64,000 nt of DNA from Rhizobium subbaraonis (GTDB taxonomy: Bacteria; Pseudomonadota; Alphaproteobacteria; Rhizobiales; Rhizobiaceae): assembly GCF_900220975.1 (NCBI RefSeq), contig NZ_OBQD01000012.1, positions 1 through 64,000 of the forward strand, read 5' to 3'. Shown piece after piece: positions 55,036-63,082 of this stretch. A model generated the notes under the pieces. That model saw only the letters and a list, made by a program, of their open reading frames with translations. It did no database searches and was not told the origin of the DNA. Within the stretch, counting starts at the first letter, position 1. Every line of letters begins with the position of its first letter. The position numbers were made by a program, and so were the translations under genes.

Positions 55036-55848
55036 CTACCTTTCATGGGTGTATCGATTGCGCGCTTTGCTTCGGAGTGAATAGATCCCCGACGCAAGCA
55101 TTCCGACTAGGGTCAGTAAGATGAGGACGGTTGCGACCGCTGTTATCGTTGGGTCCACGTTTTCGCGGAGCCCGTCCCACATTCGCCGCGGAAGCGTGTA
55201 GACGCTGCGGCTTGATACAAACATCGTCACGACAACCTCATCCCATGAAGCAATGAAGGCGAAGATTGCGCCGCTGAAGATGCCCACACGAATATTGGGC
55301 GCAATGATCTCGACTGCCGTTCTCAAAGGCGAGGCGCCGAGACTGCGGGCCGCCTGCTCTAGGCGTCTGTCGAGAAGCATCAACGAACTGGAAACCGCAA
55401 TCAAAACATAGGGTAGCGCTAGGATACTATGGGCCAGAACCACACCGATCCAGGTATCGTACAGGCCTATTGCCACCCATACCCGGTATAACGCCAAAGC
55501 CGATACGACGGGTGGGAAGATCATCGGAGCCAGCATCAAGGCGCCGACACCTGTCGCAAGCCAAGGGCGTACCCGCCAGAGGCCGATTGCGCAGAGGGTT
55601 CCAACCGTCGTTGCGACCGTGGTTGCAGCGAGCGCCACACTCAGGCTGTCCCAGGCACTTTGCCACCATGCGGACGACGCAAGGAGATTTTCAAAATGCC
55701 GGAACGACCAACTGCCCTGGGGCATGGCGATAAACCGACTGTCATTAAAGGCAACAGGTACCGCCACGAATCCGGGCAGCAACAGGAAGCCGGCAATAAG
55801 CCAGGCACAAGAGAAGACTGCAATCCTTGCGTTCCCGGACAAGTTCAT
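55036..55848 (-). CDS. Polyamine-type ABC permease (PotC-like)
   Basis: This 270-residue permease has six segments and the EAA loop LEQAARSLGASPLRTAVEIIAPNIRVG. PotC-type SRFIAMPQGSWSFRHFENLL occurs near the N-terminus. It overlaps the upstream permease gene by 4 nt. Confidence 0.92.
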   Translation of the reverse strand: MNLSGNARIAVFSCAWLIAGFLLLPGFVAVPVAFNDSRFIAMPQGSWSFRHFENLLASSAWWQSAWDSLSVALAATTVATTVGTLCAIGLWRVRPWLATGVGALMLAPMIFPPVVSALALYRVWVAIGLYDTWIGVVLAHSILALPYVLIAVSSSLMLLDRRLEQAARSLGASPLRTAVEIIAPNIRVGIFSGAIFAFIASWDEVVVTMFVSSRSVYTLPRRMWDGLRENVDPTITAVATVLILLTLVGMLASGIYSLRSKARNRYTHER

Positions 55849-56693
55849 CGCGCTGCTCCGAGCAATTTGCCGGCTCCGGCAAAGCGCCGGACGAGTGCGA
55901 TCAAAGCAAGTGTCGTGACCAACAGCAGTACCGATAACGCAGCCGCCAACCCCCAGCGCACGGTCTGCAACACGGAAATGCTGACATACTCACTGAGCAT
56001 CACGACACGTCCACCGCCAAGGATGGCAGGCGTTATGAAGAATCCGAGACCAAAAACGAATACCAGCAGTCCCGCACCGAGAACGGATGGCACCGTCAGA
56101 GGCAGGTAGACGTCGAAGAACACGCGCCAGGGCCGGCCGCCGACACTGCGTGCGGCCATGAACACGCGGCTGTCGAGCGATTGCATCGCGGCATAGATCG
56201 GGAACACCGCATAAGGCACCAGATAGTGGACCATACCGATAATGACCCCCGTCTCGTTTCGGACGAGCGGCAGCGGTGAACCGATGAGTCCTGTCTCCAG
56301 AAGAGCACTGTTTACCAGGCCGTTGTTGCGAAGGAGGATCAACCAGGACAAAGCTCGAACGAGCACCGACAGCCAGAAAGGTATGAGAACGCATAAAAGC
56401 AGCAGCATTCTCTGGCGTGGCCCCATATGGGCAAGGGCATAGGCAACAATATAGGCCAGCACCACGGCAATAATACTCGTCAATGCCGTGATGCGAAGCG
56501 TCGTCAGAATGATGCGATGGATCGACTCCGTCGCCATTATCTGACGATAGAATTGCAACGATGGCTCCGCGAAACCATCGAATGACAAGATGATGAGCTG
56601 GCCAACGGGTATCAGAAACAATCCGCCAATCAGGATGATGGCAGGCGCCAAGAAAGGCAGATATGGCTCTTTTGATATAATTCCGGCTGGCAC
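55845..56693 (-). CDS. Polyamine-type ABC permease (PotB-like)
   Basis: This 282-residue permease has six segments and an EAA-type loop (MAARSVGGRPWRVFFDVYLPL). It pairs with the downstream PotC-like protein and receives substrate from the binding protein encoded 25 bp upstream. Confidence 0.92.
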   Translation of the reverse strand: MPAGIISKEPYLPFLAPAIILIGGLFLIPVGQLIILSFDGFAEPSLQFYRQIMATESIHRIILTTLRITALTSIIAVVLAYIVAYALAHMGPRQRMLLLLCVLIPFWLSVLVRALSWLILLRNNGLVNSALLETGLIGSPLPLVRNETGVIIGMVHYLVPYAVFPIYAAMQSLDSRVFMAARSVGGRPWRVFFDVYLPLTVPSVLGAGLLVFVFGLGFFITPAILGGGRVVMLSEYVSISVLQTVRWGLAAALSVLLLVTTLALIALVRRFAGAGKLLGAAR

Positions 56694-56718
56694 GGCAGCT
56701 TACCCCATTCTAGCTTGG

Positions 56719-57837
56719 TCAGCCTGAGATGCCATCAATCCAGCGTTCCACAGCGGCATCGTAATGCTGCTCGTACCAATCTTCGTCGCGCAGAACCTGC
56801 ACGGCGAAATTAGGCTCGAATCCCGGATCGAGCCGCTGCAGCTCAGGGGGCAGCATAGCGGAAGCAGCGGGATTGGAAGGCCCATTGCCGAGCAATTCAA
56901 GAAGTCGAATCTGGCGCTTTGGCTCCAAGACGGAAGCTAGAAATCGCTGCACCTCAACACCCGCCGGATTGCCCCTCGGAATTATGAATGCCGACGGCTG
57001 ATACAGGCCGTCATTCCAAGTCCAGGTGACATCGCCATTCGTATCGCGATCCAGAACTGATGCGCGGGTGTTCCAGATATTCCCCATGACGACTTCACCA
57101 TCGAGAAACATCTGCTGACTCGCAGCACCGGATTCCCAATAGATGATATCGTCTCCCAGTGAGCGTGCCTTAGCGATCGCGCGGTCAACGTCGGCAGGAT
57201 AAAGCTGATCCTTAGGGACCCCGTCGCCCAGAAGGCAGGCTTCCATCGCGCCCATCTGGTATTTCCACATCGTGCGTTTTCCAGGATACTTCTTCGTGTC
57301 AAAGAAGTCGGCATAGGTCGGCGGCGCGTCAGGGAACATGTCCTTGCGATACGCCAGGACGAAGCTATAGGCGTAGTTCGCGATACCCTGCGGCCAGGCC
57401 CAGCCGGCGCGAACCATCGATTTGTCCACCACTGAGTAATCGACGTCCTCGAGCAGGCCCTTCTTGCCAAGCTGCCCGCACAGAAATCCGTCTGCATCGC
57501 AAACGTCCCAAGCCACAGCTCCTGATTCGACCATCGCGGTGATCTTCCCCGCCAAGGGACCAGCACCATCGACGCGAACCGGAATTCCTGTATCCGCAGT
57601 AAATGGCGCGCCCCAAGCTTCCGCCATTCCGGTCACGGCATCACCACCGTGATTCGCAATCACAATCTCCTTGGCCCGCGCCATCACAGGGGTGGACGAC
57701 AACGTTCCTGCGGCAAATGCTGCCGCGGCGCCTGTTGCCCCGAGAAGCGACAGAAAATCTCGACGGTTGAGCCGCCCGGCGACCATCTCTTGTGCGGCCA
57801 ACTCCAAGAGGTCCTGACCAAATGTTTGACGAGGCAT
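56719..57837 (-). CDS. ABC substrate-binding protein (PotD/F-type, Tat signal)
   Basis: This 372-residue solute-binding protein has a twin-arginine signal NRRDFLSLLG (Arg25-Arg26) and a hydrophobic stretch to about residue 47. The mature part is a type-2 periplasmic binding fold (IVIANHGGDAVTGM, then WPQGIANYAYSFVLAYR). I start at ATG 57837 with GGGAG upstream. It is the first gene of the ABC operon, and its promoter region is shared with the divergent tetR. Confidence 0.9.
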   Translation of the reverse strand: MPRQTFGQDLLELAAQEMVAGRLNRRDFLSLLGATGAAAAFAAGTLSSTPVMARAKEIVIANHGGDAVTGMAEAWGAPFTADTGIPVRVDGAGPLAGKITAMVESGAVAWDVCDADGFLCGQLGKKGLLEDVDYSVVDKSMVRAGWAWPQGIANYAYSFVLAYRKDMFPDAPPTYADFFDTKKYPGKRTMWKYQMGAMEACLLGDGVPKDQLYPADVDRAIAKARSLGDDIIYWESGAASQQMFLDGEVVMGNIWNTRASVLDRDTNGDVTWTWNDGLYQPSAFIIPRGNPAGVEVQRFLASVLEPKRQIRLLELLGNGPSNPAASAMLPPELQRLDPGFEPNFAVQVLRDEDWYEQHYDAAVERWIDGISG

Positions 57838-57961
57838 AATATACTCCCTGTTTGAAGGCTGCGTCACAGCCACTTCCCCGTCCGTCTTCGCCCTGCATAG
57901 CGAGAAGAAACTTCAAGCAGGGTCTCTTGCGGAACTGGGGTGAGGCTAACGGAGAAAATAA

Positions 57962-57993
57962 TTGAGTCAACACAAACTTATGTGTCGACTAAA
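57962..57993. promoter_or_regulatory. TetR operator candidate
   Basis: GTCAACACA (57966-57974), 6 bp, then TGTGTCGAC (57981-57989) form a 9-bp inverted repeat with one mismatch. Flanking A/T bases (57962-57965, 57990-57993) extend it. It lies about 40 bp before the tetR start and about 125 bp before the ABC operon start. Confidence 0.65.
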
Positions 57994-58034
57994 ACTTTTT
58001 TTGAGGCTACGATCCTGGGAAAATTGGGGGAAGC

Positions 58035-58670
58035 ATGTCAGGACTACGGCAAAGAAACAGGTTGGCCCGCGAGGCTCAAGTGCTGGACGCAGCCGCGGAA
58101 CTGTTTCGTCGACAGGGTTACGAAACGACGCGGATAGAAGAGGTCGCGGATCTCGCCAAGGTCTCGGCTCAGACGGTCTATAACTACTTTGCCAACAAAC
58201 CGAATATCCTGATTGCTCTGGCTGTCAGACATGTCAGAAGCTCCATTCCGGAGCGTAGCGCCTTCGTGCGCAACCCGCCCGAAAATCCGATTGAAGCAAT
58301 AAAGGGATTCGAAAGTTTGCTTGCTGATCAAGCGTTGCGAACGCTCACACGGGAAAGCTGGTGCGCAATCCTGGCGGCTTCGATGCTTGATCCGCGCAGC
58401 AGGGCCAGACGCATGTCACTACGCTTCAACGGACTTATTCGCCGTCATTACAAGATCATGCTTCGCCCATTTCAGGATGAGGGCAAGATCCGGCGTGAAA
58501 TCGATGTGGACGCGCTTGCCGAACTTTTGACGGCGATCGGCACCCACAATTTCGCGCGCCTGGTTGCTGAAGACGGCATGACGCTCGACGAATTGAAGGC
58601 AGCTGTGGAGCGGCAACTCGCACCAGTGTTTGTGGGAGTTATACCGCCAGGGAAGGAGAATGCAGAGTGA
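58035..58670 (+). CDS. TetR-family regulator
   Basis: This 211-residue protein has the N-terminal TetR helix-turn-helix (ARREAQ-like ARE AQVLDAAAELFRRQGYETT, then AKVSAQTVYNYFANK). The all-helical ligand domain is not assignable. GGGGGAAG precedes the ATG. It is divergent from the ABC operon and overlaps the SDR start by 4 nt; it probably represses both. Confidence 0.92.
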   Translation: MSGLRQRNRLAREAQVLDAAAELFRRQGYETTRIEEVADLAKVSAQTVYNYFANKPNILIALAVRHVRSSIPERSAFVRNPPENPIEAIKGFESLLADQALRTLTRESWCAILAASMLDPRSRARRMSLRFNGLIRRHYKIMLRPFQDEGKIRREIDVDALAELLTAIGTHNFARLVAEDGMTLDELKAAVERQLAPVFVGVIPPGKENAE

Positions 58671-59410
58671 ACCATCCAACAAAAAGATCGGTGCTGATCA
58701 CAGGAGCAGGAAGCGGTATCGGTGAGGCTACTGCAAAAGCGTTCGCGAATGCTTACGCACGCGTTCTTGTCCAGGATGTCGACGCCGCTCGAGTTGAACG
58801 CGTGGTCGGAGAGCTGACCAGCGCCGGACATGACGCATCTGGCTGCGTTTGCAGTGTGACGAATGAAGAAGCATTGAGGGCTGCGGTGGAAGCTGCCGGC
58901 GGCGTGGATATCTTGATCAATAACGCCGGCGTTCCCGGTTTCAATGCATCGATCGAGGAAATCGACTACGCCGCGTACCAACGCCTCTACGATATTCACG
59001 TCTGGGGCTGCTTCGCCGCCACACGCGCGGTGTTGCCCGAGATGAAGGAGCGACGGTTCGGCCGGATCGTCAATATTGCATCGAACCGCGGCCAGGTCGG
59101 TTTCGAACGTTCAAGTCACTACGCTTCAGCCAAGGCCGCTTCTATAGGACTTGCGAAATCCTGGGCGCGCGAGCTTGCCCCGCATGGGATTCTAGTGAAC
59201 GCGCTTGCACCTGGAGTCGTCCGCTCCGCAATGACTTTGGGTTACGGCGAGGAAGCTCTCCACGATGAGGCGCAGACCAACCTTGTCAAACGCTGGGCTG
59301 AACCTGAAGAGATCGCCGCGTGGCTGGTGTTTGTAACTGGACCCGACGGCGGCTTTATGACCGGGCAAGTTCTGACGCCGAACGGTGGCGACCCGATTGT
59401 TGGAATTTGA
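58667..59410 (+). CDS. Short-chain dehydrogenase/reductase
   Basis: This 247-residue SDR has the cofactor motif TGAGSGIG, NNAG, and the catalytic YASAK with upstream Ser. Asp in VQDVD after the second strand suggests NAD(H) preference. The GTG start overlaps the TetR stop (GTGA) with GGAAGGAG upstream, so the two are co-translated. The substrate is unknown; it may process a product of the adjacent ABC/deacetylase system. Confidence 0.9.
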   Translation: MNHPTKRSVLITGAGSGIGEATAKAFANAYARVLVQDVDAARVERVVGELTSAGHDASGCVCSVTNEEALRAAVEAAGGVDILINNAGVPGFNASIEEIDYAAYQRLYDIHVWGCFAATRAVLPEMKERRFGRIVNIASNRGQVGFERSSHYASAKAASIGLAKSWARELAPHGILVNALAPGVVRSAMTLGYGEEALHDEAQTNLVKRWAEPEEIAAWLVFVTGPDGGFMTGQVLTPNGGDPIVGI

Positions 59411-59484
59411 GCGTGGAACCGGAGTCCAAAGAAGAACCTGACTTGACGCTTAGTTGTGACGAGCCGCCTCCCGTATATTCGCTG

Positions 59485-59533
59485 TGATCAGTCAGAGGCA
59501 TCATTTCAATCATGCGCCGCCTCCGACTGATCA
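59485..59533. repeat. 15-bp inverted repeat downstream of the SDR gene
   Basis: TGATCAGTCAGAGGC (59485-59499) and GCCTCCGACTGATCA (59519-59533) pair with one mismatch around a 19-nt spacer. There is no T tract. It may be a terminator-like stem or the ends of a lost small element. Confidence 0.55.
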
Positions 59534-59592
59534 GTGTCTGTGGCGTCTATTTGCCGATGGCGGAACGGCTTGCGCCTGATCGCTACGACCGC

Positions 59593-59870
59593 CTACATCA
59601 TTTCATCTCGGATGGTGACCTGCTCGACCGTATGTACAACCCTGTCGACTCCGCTGCTTCGCTCCTCGCAGATATACATGCGCCGCATGAGGTCGGTCAG
59701 CTTTTCGTTTCGCGACTGATACCCGTCGATGAAGCGCTCGACCGGCACGATGGGTTTCCCCGGATTAGAGATTTCCACCCGGTTGGCATAGATCTCGATC
59801 ATCGGGCCCGCGCCAGTGGCAGTGAAATCCTGATGTACAAAGCATTGGCCACCAACTCGCGTATGACCGC
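59593..59870 (-). pseudogene. Remnant of an AlbA_2/HATPase_c_4 ATP-binding regulator (COG2865-like)
   Basis: The frame reads HQDFTATGAGPMIEIY, FSNPGKP-like ISNPGKPIVPVERFID, QSRNEKLTDLMRRM and ICEERSSGVDRVV, which is the C-terminal third of the RecG-like/AlbA_2 ATP-binding family common on mobile islands. Just upstream, VIRELVANAL continues it in a different frame, so a frameshift is present too. The N-terminal two thirds are absent; it is joined directly to an integrase fragment. Confidence 0.75.
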
Positions 59871-59976
59871 CACCGTCCTCGCGCTTGTGAAGCCATAGGC
59901 CGCCTCCATCCGAGTACTTTCCGGGTGGGTTCCCTTTGGTTTCCATCGCCGTCAACTTATTTAGCATGCGGACCAA
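59871..59976 (-). pseudogene. N-terminal remnant of a P4-type tyrosine integrase
   Basis: About 35 codons (LNKLTAMETKGNPPGKYSD, then GGGLWLHKREDGG) match the arm-binding DUF4102 start of P4-type integrases. The fragment then runs straight into an ATP-binding-protein fragment; the catalytic R-H-R-Y domain is missing. It begins 157 bp from the 14-bp tRNA-Thr repeat and reads away from it, the usual attP-int layout. Confidence 0.75.
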
Positions 59977-60295
59977 ACGCCAATCCCCCTTCTATCCACC
60001 CTTGAGATTGGCATGAATTGAGTTCACAAGATAGCCTATGAGTATGAACAGAACTGGAACATTTCTTGAATTCTGCGCCCTTTGATAGTCACTGAGACTA
60101 AACGAAAGCCAACGATTGTGGAATTCAATGCCCGTAAGCGGCACCACTTTTCTCTGGAAAATTCAAGCAGTCCGCCAGGGGCGCCACAAGGCAGCTCCAC
60201 AGGCATGGGTTCGTGTAGGTGACCTCGGTTTCACATTGTCTGGCGGGGGCGACAATCGGGCTGCGGCCATGCCGGATTGCTGGCGAAAGCCCACA
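59977..60295. other. Non-coding island right end
   Basis: This stretch is A/T-richer than its surroundings. No gene was recognised. It contains the 14-bp tRNA-Thr repeat listed separately. Confidence 0.5.
60133..60146 (+). repeat. Candidate attR (14-bp copy of tRNA-Thr 3' end)
   Basis: CGTAAGCGGCACCA, including the CCA, is identical to 22685-22698. The rest of a tRNA is not present here. A few neighbouring bases after it are similarly T-rich but not identical. Confidence 0.65.
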
Positions 60296-60703
60296 TCAGC
60301 TCAGAGGCCTCAGCCGCTTTACTGAAAAGCCCGACCTCGGGTATCGACCGTGGATCACGCCGCCTTCGTTTTCCCATACCTGCAGGTCCGACTCGTCGGA
60401 TTGCTTCGCCTTCCGTAAAGTCCTGATACCGGGCAGACCCTGGATGGCATGGCGCGGAAGCATCGATTTGTAGGGGACACGCGCGCGATCTGATCTGCCG
60501 AAATTCCGTTCCAGCTGCGCGGCGAGAGCGTATGGAGATGTTTCTCCCGAAAGGAACAGCTTCGTCACCAGTAACGCGGCCGCGTTGAAGAGCGATCGAT
60601 CGACGCTGAGAACGTCGGCGTCATAGCCCGCTTCGTTCAAAACAGTCTGGAGCATGTTCATGTCGGAAGGTGAAATGGAACTGGTTCTGGGGGCGGAAGA
60701 CAT
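60296..60703 (-). CDS. Conserved-looking hypothetical protein
   Basis: This 135-residue protein starts at ATG 60703 with AAGGAGG well placed. The sequence is coherent and mostly helical (MNMLQTVLNEAGYDADV, then SPYALAAQLERNFGR), with a basic C-terminus. No domain or signal peptide is recognised. It is monocistronic. Confidence 0.7.
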   Translation of the reverse strand: MSSAPRTSSISPSDMNMLQTVLNEAGYDADVLSVDRSLFNAAALLVTKLFLSGETSPYALAAQLERNFGRSDRARVPYKSMLPRHAIQGLPGIRTLRKAKQSDESDLQVWENEGGVIHGRYPRSGFSVKRLRPLS

Positions 60704-61247
60704 GACGTCCTCCTTATGTTGGGGCCAGGGTAACGAGCCCTCAACCAGTAGCGCCCGTGACATGGCTACCGACACGCGAAGCATGCTCCCCGAACGGGCC
60801 GAACGCAAGCGCCCCACGGTTTAATTCGTGTTCCTGCCGTTCTGACTGCGCAACGTGCCTGCGGCAGTTCCAGATTTTGACCGCCGCCAGTGCGAACGCC
60901 GTGATCACACAACAAAAAAGGCCGGGGCGTAAACGCACCGACCTTCCTCACCAATCACCTCTCGTCCAGTGCCAGTACATCCGTGGTCAAAGGCAGACGG
61001 TAATTGCGGTTTCGCGAGCGGCAGATGCATTCCAGCGCTCATCAGCGATACCGATGCCGCGCTTGTAGAGGGACATTGTGTTGGAAACAAGTCAGAGCCC
61101 AGATATCGCAACTACTTCAATTGGTCTGGATCGTTTCCTTGCCAATCGATCCGGTTACGCGCACTGTCGCACCGTCAGCAGTCGATATTAAGGGCGCTGC
61201 TGCTTAAGGGCCCTCACACCCTAGCCCCGACGCGAAAGGAGGACTCA
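60704..61247. other. Intergenic region with an orphan minus-strand terminator
   Basis: About 540 bp without a supported gene. It holds a minus-strand intrinsic terminator (60913-60945). Upstream of that, a 29-codon minus-strand frame (61076 to 60987, MSLYKRGIGIADERW) has no ribosome binding site. A small RNA or small protein is possible, unproven. Confidence 0.4.
60913..60945 (-). terminator. Orphan intrinsic terminator
   Basis: On the minus strand, an imperfect stem (AAGGTCGGTGCG, loop TTTA, CGCCCCGGCCTT) runs directly into TTTTTT. No annotated minus-strand gene ends here. Confidence 0.6.
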
Positions 61248-61657
61248 ATGTCTTCCAACGTGCAGTATGTCGATTTCCGGATGAGTGACATCCGAATTCT
61301 TCAACAAATGCGTAAGCAGGCACACCTGACCGGGAACCTGCGTCCGCTGGAGGGCCCCCTTTTCCTTCGCTCGAAAATGATACTTTGCCGCTTTTCAACG
61401 ACGATCTTGCAGGTGCCGGTACAATGACTGGCGCGGGCCAGTCGCTGCTTCCCTACGGATGTCGCTTGGAGCAAAACCGCACCTGGACGGTGTTCATTAC
61501 CATGTCCGGGAAAGTTGCAGAGTTGGGATTTTATCGCGCAACCCGGTTGACCGAACTGGACGCCAGAGAGTTGGCCGCGCTCTTTAACCGCAACACCGTG
61601 GGCACGCCATCACGGCCGAGCCACCCTGCCATGCAGGGTCCCCCGGACAAATGGTAG
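61248..61657 (+). pseudogene. Frameshifted small hypothetical gene
   Basis: A strong AAAGGAGG precedes ATG 61248. The first frame reads MSSNVQYVDFRMSDIRILQQ and PLEGPLFLRS, then stops at 61427. The neighbouring frame continues sensibly from about 61373 (ENDTLPLFNDDLAGAG, LPYGCRLEQNRTWTVFI) to 61657. One indel near 61355-61372, in a C/T run, would rejoin them into about 136 residues. It is either a recent mutation or a sequence error. No family was recognised. Confidence 0.6.
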
Positions 61658-61720
61658 TCCGCGCTCGGCGCAAAACATCCACCGCAGCTGTCCACAACGA
61701 ACCCCCACGCGAGGTGTGCG

Positions 61721-61930
61721 ATGGTCACTGGCATCGTCAAATGGTTCCACGCCCACAAAGGCATTGGTTTCATTCAGCCCGACGACGGGTCGTCGGATGT
61801 TTTCATTCACATCTCGGCGCTGCATCGGGCGGGTATAAGCAGCCTCTCCGTCGGCCAAAAAATCTCGTTCGAGGTCGGCCGGGAAAGCAGCACCGTCAAG
61901 CTTTCAGCTTTCAACGTTCACTTGATCTGA
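61721..61930 (+). CDS. Cold-shock domain protein
   Basis: This 69-residue protein is a single CSD OB-fold. RNP1 appears as KGIGFI and RNP2 as VFIHISA, preceded by the family start GIVKWF. It binds single-stranded nucleic acid and acts as an RNA chaperone. Monocistronic. The rhizobial csp paralogue cannot be named from the sequence. Confidence 0.93.
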   Translation: MVTGIVKWFHAHKGIGFIQPDDGSSDVFIHISALHRAGISSLSVGQKISFEVGRESSTVKLSAFNVHLI

Positions 61931-62122
61931 GGGGCGGCGACCGCTCGCCGGAAGGCAACCTGAAAGGCACTGTGCACGCGCAGAACAGCAGGAAACCGGC
62001 AACCGACGCCACGGGGCGTTGCCGCGCCAATGCGCCCTGTGTCGTTCAGGGCAATGTCAGCGTGCCATCTTAGCTCTTTTGTTGCAGCGGGCGAAACTCG
62101 CCCCGGAACCGAGGAGACTGAG

Positions 62123-62395
62123 ATGAAGAACGTCGCAATCGCATTGTTCGTACTCGTGTCGGCCGCAGGCGTCGTGCACGCCGAAGACAACAAGATGTGC
62201 GGTGACACGCCAAAAGATAAATGGCTGACCGAGGATGCAGTCAAGGCCAAGGCGGAAAAGGACGGCTACGAGGTGCGCAAGGTCAAGGTCGAAGACGGGT
62301 GCTACGAACTCTACGCGGTCGATGCCAAGGGCGGCAAGGTCGAGATGCTCGTCAATCCAGGCACTGGCGAGGTCGTTGGCACAGAGGACGATTGA
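62123..62395 (+). CDS. PepSY-domain periplasmic protein
   Basis: This 90-residue protein has a signal peptide (1-20, ending VHAED) and a PepSY-like mature part (LTEDAVKAKAEKDGYEVRKVKVEDGCYELYAVDAKG), plus two cysteines that could form a disulfide. GAGGAG lies upstream of ATG 62123. It is 2 bp before the cytochrome b561 gene, so the two are one operon. Confidence 0.85.
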   Translation: MKNVAIALFVLVSAAGVVHAEDNKMCGDTPKDKWLTEDAVKAKAEKDGYEVRKVKVEDGCYELYAVDAKGGKVEMLVNPGTGEVVGTEDD

Positions 62396-62397
62396 TC

Positions 62398-62970
62398 ATG
62401 CCGGGGCGTGAGACGAAAGCGGCAGAACGTCTTCCAACGCGCGCGGTCAGGGTCTGGGACCCCTTCGTCCGCATCTCCCACTGGTCGATGGTGGCTCTCT
62501 TGCTAATATCCTACCTGACCGGAGACGAGTGGCGGGCTGCGCATCTCTTTTCGGGTTACGTGATCATGGCACTACTGCTGGCCCGGGTAGTATGGGGTTT
62601 CTTCGGATCACGACATGCGCGCTTTTCCGACTTTGCGTATCCCCCGAGGGCGACACTTGGCTTCCTCGTCGATGCGCTCAGGGGACGGGCGCGACGCTAT
62701 CTCGGACACAACCCGGCCGGCGGCGCCATGATCCTGGCACTGCTTTTCATGATCGCGGGCATTGCGACGACGGGCTACATGATGACCACGGACGCCTACT
62801 GGGGCGTCGAATGGGTCGAGATCGCGCATGAGACCTTTGTCAACGTCACCCTGGGCCTCGTCTGCCTCCACGTCGCCGGCGTCGTTCTGGCCAGCATCGA
62901 ACACCGCGAGAATCTCGTTGGTTCGATGGTGACGGGATCGAAGCGTCCGCTCGAAGAACCCCCGGAATAG
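62398..62970 (+). CDS. Cytochrome b561 family membrane protein
   Basis: This 190-residue protein has four membrane segments. Haem-ligand-type histidines occur in RISHW and AHLFSGY near the first segments and in AHETF and LHVAGVV in the last. It probably passes electrons between the quinone pool and a periplasmic partner, and the coupled PepSY protein is the obvious candidate. Similar pairs are common in proteobacteria. Confidence 0.88.
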   Translation: MPGRETKAAERLPTRAVRVWDPFVRISHWSMVALLLISYLTGDEWRAAHLFSGYVIMALLLARVVWGFFGSRHARFSDFAYPPRATLGFLVDALRGRARRYLGHNPAGGAMILALLFMIAGIATTGYMMTTDAYWGVEWVEIAHETFVNVTLGLVCLHVAGVVLASIEHRENLVGSMVTGSKRPLEEPPE

Positions 62971-62986
62971 CATCGCACTCTGAAAC

Positions 62987-63009
62987 GCCCCGCCCGAACC
63001 GGGCGGGGC
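62987..63009. terminator. Hairpin between convergent cytochrome b561 and HAD genes
   Basis: A perfect 9-bp GC-rich stem (GCCCCGCCC with GGGCGGGGC) has a 5-nt loop. No T tract follows. It lies between convergent genes and may stop both. Confidence 0.55.
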
Positions 63010-63082
63010 CAAAGGGACAACCGCAGTACCCTCCCCTAAGGCGGGAGAGCGGCTCGCCGCATGCCGGCAAGCCAGTTTTTTA

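Larger units (their letters stand above)
22699..60146. mobile_element. Putative composite genomic island at tRNA-Thr
   Basis: This 37.4-kb segment lies between the intact tRNA-Thr and a 14-bp copy of its 3' end. A P4-type integrase remnant lies 157 bp inside the right repeat and reads inward, the usual attP-integrase geometry. Contents are accessory: an NAGGN osmolyte block (in S. meliloti asnO/ngg are, as I recall, on a megaplasmid), SyrB-like regulators, broken imuA, a TRAP catabolic operon, an IS6-type remnant and a polyamine-type ABC operon. Boundaries are inferred; mobility is probably lost. Confidence 0.5.

Noticed and set aside
59512-59898. 128-codon plus-strand frame
   Set aside because: It overlaps the clearly recognisable minus-strand integrase/ATPase remnant and has no ribosome binding site or family.
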